Assembly: GCA_018399235.1 (NCBI GenBank)
Contig: JAGYOX010000016.1
Coordinates: 1-36,800, forward strand
Direction: 5' to 3'
Length of the DNA stretch: 36,800 nt
From: Desulfobacterales bacterium
GTDB taxonomy: Bacteria; Desulfobacterota; Desulfobacteria; Desulfobacterales; Desulfosalsimonadaceae
Shown: in pieces, positions 32,112 through 36,800 of the stretch
Layout: the number at the start of each line of letters is the position of its first letter
Numbering within the stretch: the stretch's first letter is position 1
Program-made: the position numbers and the translations under genes
The notes under the pieces: generated by a model
Database searches by the model: none
What the model was told of the DNA's origin: nothing
The model's input: the letters and a program-made list of their open reading frames with translations, nothing else

Positions 32112-34760
32112 ATGCGTCATCAAAGTTTTTTACTTCAATTCACTTCAATGTGTTTATTTATTCTGTTTATGGCCGCCTGTTCAATCTTAAAGCCCATGCA
32201 CTCGGGCAGGAGCAGTGTTGAAGTGGTATATGAAAACATGGTTGATCAGGGCCGGCATCTAATAAACGAACGTCATCATTCACAAGCAATAGAAATACTG
32301 GAAGCAGCGGGCGATATGATGCCTGACCGCGCGGAATGGCTTTATGAGTCGGGCCGGGCCCTGTTTGCGATGGACCGGTATGAGGAATCGGCATATGTCT
32401 GCCAACAGGCAATAGACATTGAACCCTCATTTTATGATGCCCGGGTTCTTGAGTGGGCGGCACGGCTTGAGGCGGACAATCTTTCCGAAGAGACCAGGCA
32501 AGAGGTGCGAAATGAAATCCAAGAATTGCTTGAAGCGGCGGAAGAACATCCTGAGCAGCTTTTAGCGGTCTATCAAGGATATCAATGGTTAAAAGATGAA
32601 GCAGCCCAGCAGCGCCTGATTTTAAAGCTTGCGCCTTTGGCGGCGTCCACGTCGTCTTTGGTGAGGGGGCAAATCGCCGAGAATTTGTTTGAACAGATCA
32701 TCCAGGCAAGGGATGATGCCTCCCAGCAGATCCGCCTGATGTCCGCCTATATCGAATATTTCCCGGATAGACGGTTTGTCGAATATACCATCAATAAACT
32801 GCTTGAAGCCAAATGGGAAAATGGCGAAGACCATCTATCGCCAATGGCTTTTGTTCGGTCCAACCTGCCAAATGTAGCGCCGGATAAAAGGGTAAATGTC
32901 GGCATCGCGCTGTGGCTCATCAAACAGGAAAAAATGCCGGAAAAGGCCGTACAGCTACTTGATCAAAGCATCAAAATGGCTGGTACGGCATCTGAAGCAA
33001 AACCCCCATTTTTTAATGACCGGTTATGGCAGGCGGAACAAAAAAAAGAAATGGACTATATGCATTACCTTAGGGGGCAGGCCTTATTTAATGCCGGGCA
33101 TTTGGATAATGCAGAGAAGGAGTTGATGTATGTGGCCGGTGAAGACAGAAACTGGAGCGGTGTCTATCATTATCTCGGCCGGATTGCAGAATCCCTTGAA
33201 AACCATGACAAGGCCATCGCATATTTTCGGCAGGCCCTTGAAATCGATGACCGGCAGGAGGATTCTGAAAACTATCTGGCCGATCTGCTTTTGGAACACC
33301 GGGGCTATGAAGGAGACCCCGCCCATTATTTCAGCCGACTGGAAAACGGCATTACATTTACCGATGTAACAGAATCCGCCGGATTTGCGGAATTTCGGGC
33401 CGAGCGGGTTGCCTGGGGGGATTTTAACCGGGACGGGTTTGTCGATTTGCTGCTGGACGGGGCGGCCTTATTTAGGAATAACGGGGACGGCACGTTTACC
33501 AACATATCCGCTGAAGCCGGCACCGATGGCATTGGAAGTTCAAACGGCGGATACTGGGCGGATTATGACAATGACGGCGATCTGGATATTTTTGTGACGA
33601 GCCATGCCGAAAACCATCTATTGCGGAACAATGAGGCGCAGGGGTTTGAAGATGCTACGGATATGGCGTTTGGCGGTCCATTGCCCAAAAATCGCACGGA
33701 AGCCGCTGCCTGGGGGGATATGGACAACGACGGTTTCCTGGACCTCTATGTCGCTAACTTTGAGCGAAGGGGTGTGATGCGTGCGCTTGGAACACCGGAT
33801 CAGGTATATCACAATAATGGGAACGGCACATTTTCAGAAGTCAGCCGATCCGCAGGCATCTATTCAGAGGAGGCCATGTGCGGCCGGGGCGTGGCCTGGA
33901 GTGATATTAACGCGGATGGGCGCCAGGATATCGTGGTGGCCAATTACCGGCTGGATCCTAATTTTCTGTGGCTAAACGATCAAACCGGCGGCTTCACCGA
34001 TAAGGCCGATTTCTTCAATGTCCGGGGGCATATGACCGACGGCGCCTTCGGTCATTCAATTGGTTCTGTCAGCGGGGATCTGGATAATGACGGCGACCCG
34101 GACCTTGTCATTACCAACCTGGCCCATCCCCGTTATATCCAATATTCCGATAAAACCATGGTGCTTATGAACAAGGGAAACCCGTCATTTGAATTTATAA
34201 ACCGGTTTGATAATTCCGGCATCGCCTTTGAGGAGACCAATTCGGATCCCGCACTGGCGGATGTTGACAATGACGGGGATCTGGATCTGTATATCACCTC
34301 CGTCTACCCCGGAAGAAACGCCCACTTGTACCTGAATGACGGAAATGGCCGGTTTATTGATAAGACCTGGCTCTCCGGCACACGCTTGAAAAATACCTGG
34401 GGCGCCGCATTTGCGGATTTTAACAATGACGGATTCAATGACCTATTTGTGGCAAGCAGTGACGGGGTAACCCTGCTGAAAAACAACGGTAATGGCAACC
34501 ACTGGGTCAAGGTCTTAATTCAAGACAGCAGATGCAACCGATACGGGGTCGGCAGTCTCATCCGGTTGATATACGGGGATAAAGCGCAGGTGCGGGAGGT
34601 GGCATGCGGCCGGGGGACGGGAAGTCAGGATGACACGGCGGTTCTATTCGGGCTGGGCGATTACAACGGGCCCGTCACAATTACAGTCCACACACTTTGC
34701 GGGGATAGCTTGGAAGCCCGGATAGGGCATCCGGATCAGGCGGTTGTGATACGCGATTGA
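32112..34760 (+). CDS. Lipoprotein with TPR repeats, a seven-repeat VCBS/FG-GAP propeller and an ASPIC/UnbV domain
   Basis: 882 residues. The signal peptide ends in a lipobox (LFMAAC, C23), so the mature protein is lipid-anchored. Residues ~40-400 hold TPR-like helices (AIEILEAAGDMMPDRAEWLY; KAIAYFRQALEIDD). Then seven Ca-binding repeats follow: DFNRDGFVD, DYDNDGDLD, DMDNDGFLD, DINADGRQD, DLDNDGDPD, DVDNDGDLD and DFNNDGFND, enough for one closed seven-bladed beta-propeller. The C-terminus (YGVGSLIRLIYGDKAQVREV, SQDDTAVLFGLGDY) matches ASPIC/UnbV domains. Relatives (CRTAC1-like) act at the cell surface in binding; no enzyme motif is seen. The ATG is preceded by a weak GTAGG. It faces away from the sulfotransferase gene. 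Confidence 0.92.
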   Translation: MRHQSFLLQFTSMCLFILFMAACSILKPMHSGRSSVEVVYENMVDQGRHLINERHHSQAIEILEAAGDMMPDRAEWLYESGRALFAMDRYEESAYVCQQAIDIEPSFYDARVLEWAARLEADNLSEETRQEVRNEIQELLEAAEEHPEQLLAVYQGYQWLKDEAAQQRLILKLAPLAASTSSLVRGQIAENLFEQIIQARDDASQQIRLMSAYIEYFPDRRFVEYTINKLLEAKWENGEDHLSPMAFVRSNLPNVAPDKRVNVGIALWLIKQEKMPEKAVQLLDQSIKMAGTASEAKPPFFNDRLWQAEQKKEMDYMHYLRGQALFNAGHLDNAEKELMYVAGEDRNWSGVYHYLGRIAESLENHDKAIAYFRQALEIDDRQEDSENYLADLLLEHRGYEGDPAHYFSRLENGITFTDVTESAGFAEFRAERVAWGDFNRDGFVDLLLDGAALFRNNGDGTFTNISAEAGTDGIGSSNGGYWADYDNDGDLDIFVTSHAENHLLRNNEAQGFEDATDMAFGGPLPKNRTEAAAWGDMDNDGFLDLYVANFERRGVMRALGTPDQVYHNNGNGTFSEVSRSAGIYSEEAMCGRGVAWSDINADGRQDIVVANYRLDPNFLWLNDQTGGFTDKADFFNVRGHMTDGAFGHSIGSVSGDLDNDGDPDLVITNLAHPRYIQYSDKTMVLMNKGNPSFEFINRFDNSGIAFEETNSDPALADVDNDGDLDLYITSVYPGRNAHLYLNDGNGRFIDKTWLSGTRLKNTWGAAFADFNNDGFNDLFVASSDGVTLLKNNGNGNHWVKVLIQDSRCNRYGVGSLIRLIYGDKAQVREVACGRGTGSQDDTAVLFGLGDYNGPVTITVHTLCGDSLEARIGHPDQAVVIRD

Positions 34761-34762
34761 TA

Positions 34763-34834
34763 GGTTTCAGTGTTCAGGTTTCAGTATTATAGTAGCGTTG
34801 GTAGGCCTGACACCTGACACCTGAAAACTGTCAC
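34763..34834. repeat. Intergenic repeat of TGACACC/TTCAGGT units in inverted order
   Basis: The left part (GGTTTCAGTGTTCAGGTTTC) and the right part (CCTGACACCTGACACCTGAA, then AACTGTCACC) are made of near-identical short units facing each other. Such patches of CAGGTGTCAGGTGTCAG are frequent between genes of this bacterial group. It lies between converging genes and may end both transcripts or be a REP-like element. Confidence 0.6.
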
Positions 34835-34844
34835 CTTTCTACGC

Positions 34845-36770
34845 CTATGCTTGAAGCCGCGCTCGATCGACAAACTCAAGATTTAACTTTTTAAGCGTCT
34901 TTTCCGTGGGGATGCCGTTTACATCCCATCCACGCAGTTTATAATAGGGTGGAAGCATCTTTGCGAGCGGCACCTTGGTTTTTGGATTGCCTTTTATTAA
35001 AGGTTCATCAGTAAAACGCTTGGAAAGGGTGTCCTGGGCACCGGTAATACCCTCCCGGATATTAAAAAGCCGCTCCAGGTTGTAACCCCGGGCGCCGACC
35101 TTCATGAATTTGCCGAAGTCCATTTTCATGCCGGTGGCCAGTTTGATAAACTTGGAGTGCGGAAGCACGGGCAGATTGATTTTCATTAATGCCGGCGGCA
35201 TTGCCAGGAGCATGGAGATTAAAAACCACGTATAGGTTAAAAACTTGGTGATAATCCAGGAAACCGTCTTGTGGCCGGGCAGCTTATAGGCGAATTTGGG
35301 GACAAATGTCCAGGCCGTGAACAGGCAGTTCCCTCCGGCGCTGATGGCCGCCAGCAGGTTCTGGTCCAGGATCGTCCATGCCGGTTTGGACCGGTAGTGA
35401 TGGGGGTCCAGCGTCATGGGGCCGTTTACCTCAAAATAGGCCATGTAGCCGCCATCCAGGTGGCAGGCGCCCCGGTTTGAGGTGGCATAGCCCAGCGCAT
35501 GCCCAACCGCCGCCCTAGGTGAATAACCGGCAATCTCAAGCCCTTTTACGTGCGCGGCGAAATCTTTTCCGCCGTATTTATCTGATAAAATACGAGTCCC
35601 TTCGGCCAGTTCATCTCCGATGTCCTCCCGGTAGGCGATTTTATGGATGATCTCGGAGATATTTTCTTTTTTGCCGAATTCGATTCCGTTTTTCCACAAC
35701 CCGTTTTCATTCAATTCCGCTGCGAACCCAATGGTATTGCCGGTTGTAATGGCATCCATACCCAAAAGATCCATTTCATAGTTCCAACGGATGATTGCGG
35801 ACATATCGTCGATTTCAAGGTTTGAGCCCATCAGGCAGAGGGTCTCATATTCCGGACCCTTGATCTCTTTGCCGTCAAGTTCAACAACGCGGCCGCAGCG
35901 AATCGGACAGGAGGGGCATCCGTAGTTTTTTATCAAATAGTCGTTGGCCATGCGTTCCCCGCTGATATTATAGGCGCCGTCAAATTTGCCTCGGGAAAAA
36001 TTGCGGGTAGGCAGGGCGTTTTTTTCGGACAGGATATTGACAAACTGGGCGGTGCCGTATTTTGGGGATAAATCGCCGGTGGCCGGGTGGTTTTTGAGCA
36101 GTTTGACCCATTTTTTGACCCCGGCACGGAATTTTTCCGGCTCGGCCAGTTCGATTTTCTTTTTGCCCTTGGCTACAATGGCTTTAAGATTTTTCGATCC
36201 CATGACCGCTCCCATGCCGGTTCGGCCATGAACCCGTTCCTGTGATACGATAACCGCGTATTTGACGAGGTTTTCGCCCGCCGGTCCGATGACCATCTTC
36301 CCGCCTTTGCCGAGCTGTTCCTGGGCTTCTTCGGTATTCTTTCCCCAAAGATCGTCGGCTGGTTTTATCTGGACATCATCCTCATTGATATCAATAATTA
36401 CCGGTGTTTCCGATTTGCCGCGGACAACGATGCCGTCCCAGCCGGCGCGTTTAAGGTGCATCCCGAAGTGGCCGCCGCTGTTTGAATGGCCGATCCCCCC
36501 GGTTTGCGGGCTTTTGGCGGATATGTCGTATCGGCTGGTGGAGGGTGCGCCGGTAGCGGTCATGGGAGAAGTCATAACCACTAAAATGTTTTGGGGCGAA
36601 AGGGGATCGGTCCCCGGGGGCAATTGATCCCAAAGGATTTTGGTGCTCAAGAACCGGCCGCCCAGGAATTTTTCTCGATCCGTATCTGTCAGCGGGTATT
36701 CACCGATGGTGCCGTCCGTCAGGTTGACATCCAAAATTTTCCCTGCATATCCCTTATATTGACTGGCCAT
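34845..36770 (-). CDS. aor: Aldehyde:ferredoxin oxidoreductase, tungsten/molybdenum pterin type
   Basis: 641 residues. It oxidises aldehydes to acids, or the reverse, passing electrons to ferredoxin in the cytoplasm. The N-terminal domain has YAGKILDVNLTDG, FLGGRF, and HGRTGMGAVMGSKNLKAI for the bis-pterin. The 4Fe-4S ligands are C285, C288 and C292 (CPSCPIRC) and the cysteine of GGNCLFTAW. GPEYETLCLMGSN and NLERLFNIREG are also typical. Between GGNC and YNLERLF it has about 45-50 more residues than standard enzymes, including a hydrophobic stretch (YTWFLISMLLAMPPALM). The start has a GGGGG site. The substrate is unknown; the upstream region lies beyond the window. Confidence 0.95.
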   Translation of the reverse strand: MASQYKGYAGKILDVNLTDGTIGEYPLTDTDREKFLGGRFLSTKILWDQLPPGTDPLSPQNILVVMTSPMTATGAPSTSRYDISAKSPQTGGIGHSNSGGHFGMHLKRAGWDGIVVRGKSETPVIIDINEDDVQIKPADDLWGKNTEEAQEQLGKGGKMVIGPAGENLVKYAVIVSQERVHGRTGMGAVMGSKNLKAIVAKGKKKIELAEPEKFRAGVKKWVKLLKNHPATGDLSPKYGTAQFVNILSEKNALPTRNFSRGKFDGAYNISGERMANDYLIKNYGCPSCPIRCGRVVELDGKEIKGPEYETLCLMGSNLEIDDMSAIIRWNYEMDLLGMDAITTGNTIGFAAELNENGLWKNGIEFGKKENISEIIHKIAYREDIGDELAEGTRILSDKYGGKDFAAHVKGLEIAGYSPRAAVGHALGYATSNRGACHLDGGYMAYFEVNGPMTLDPHHYRSKPAWTILDQNLLAAISAGGNCLFTAWTFVPKFAYKLPGHKTVSWIITKFLTYTWFLISMLLAMPPALMKINLPVLPHSKFIKLATGMKMDFGKFMKVGARGYNLERLFNIREGITGAQDTLSKRFTDEPLIKGNPKTKVPLAKMLPPYYKLRGWDVNGIPTEKTLKKLNLEFVDRARLQA

Positions 36771-36800
36771 TTCAATACCCCCTTTTATTTTATTAAGCCT

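Noticed and set aside
1-36800. CRISPR array or known defence system
   Set aside because: No regularly spaced repeats and no nuclease, methylase or toxin-antitoxin genes were recognised on either strand.

Overview
The window reads as chromosomal DNA of a strictly anaerobic, probably sulfate-reducing member of the Desulfobacterota (Desulfobacteraceae/Desulfosarcinaceae-like). The evidence is a tungsten-type aldehyde:ferredoxin oxidoreductase, an AcnB-type aconitase, a FadH-like iron-sulfur flavoenzyme, acyl-CoA synthetase and thiolase, B12 salvage genes, a short GNAT-type ArgA and a deltaproteobacterial-style GEMM-I riboswitch. No database could be searched; family names rest on motifs read from the translations.

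Layout. (1) 1-4300, accessory and AT-richer: the 3' part of a surface protein with an S74 autoprocessing domain, then a promoter, a GEMM-I cyclic-dinucleotide riboswitch with an overlapping terminator and a long leader, two small secreted proteins of unknown function, and an unknown reverse-strand gene. (2) 4448-9992, reverse strand: a TetR regulator, a frameshifted stump of a molybdopterin oxidoreductase, a FadH-like reductase and aconitase B. The TetR gene starts at a promoter covered by a perfect 24-bp palindrome and may be leaderless. (3) 10117-13443: cobO, a B12-binding-type radical SAM gene, an IS66 scar and cobU, with a REP-like palindrome between cobO and the radical SAM gene. (4) 13529-17997: lipid and acyl-CoA metabolism (acyl-CoA synthetase, thiolase), an NRDE protein, an orphan gene fragment and a 57-residue membrane protein. 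(5) 18051-24515, a dense forward run of housekeeping genes: gyrA, gpsA, radC, a small Cys protein, pgk and a TVP38-family membrane protein. (6) 24615-28181: an unknown protein, a short ArgA-type acetyltransferase and a class A penicillin-binding protein. (7) 28248-36770: tRNA-Val(GAC) with an abnormal C33, a frameshifted lysophospholipid acyltransferase-like gene, a PAS/HD-GYP cyclic-dinucleotide phosphodiesterase, a sulfotransferase divergent from a TPR/seven-repeat VCBS/ASPIC lipoprotein, and the aldehyde oxidoreductase.

The genes do not form one pathway. The links best supported are: cyclic-dinucleotide sensing (riboswitch) and turnover (HD-GYP protein) in one window; B12 activation and salvage around a radical SAM protein of the B12-binding type; acyl-CoA activation, reduction and thiolysis; and membrane or surface functions. 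Several genes are broken (molybdopterin oxidoreductase, IS66, the 13.5-kb fragment, the acyltransferase), so parts of the region are decaying or carry sequencing errors.

The most interesting signals are the riboswitch controlling an unknown secreted protein, the C33 valine tRNA, the operator-in-promoter arrangement of the TetR gene, and the sulfotransferase/beta-propeller lipoprotein pair.
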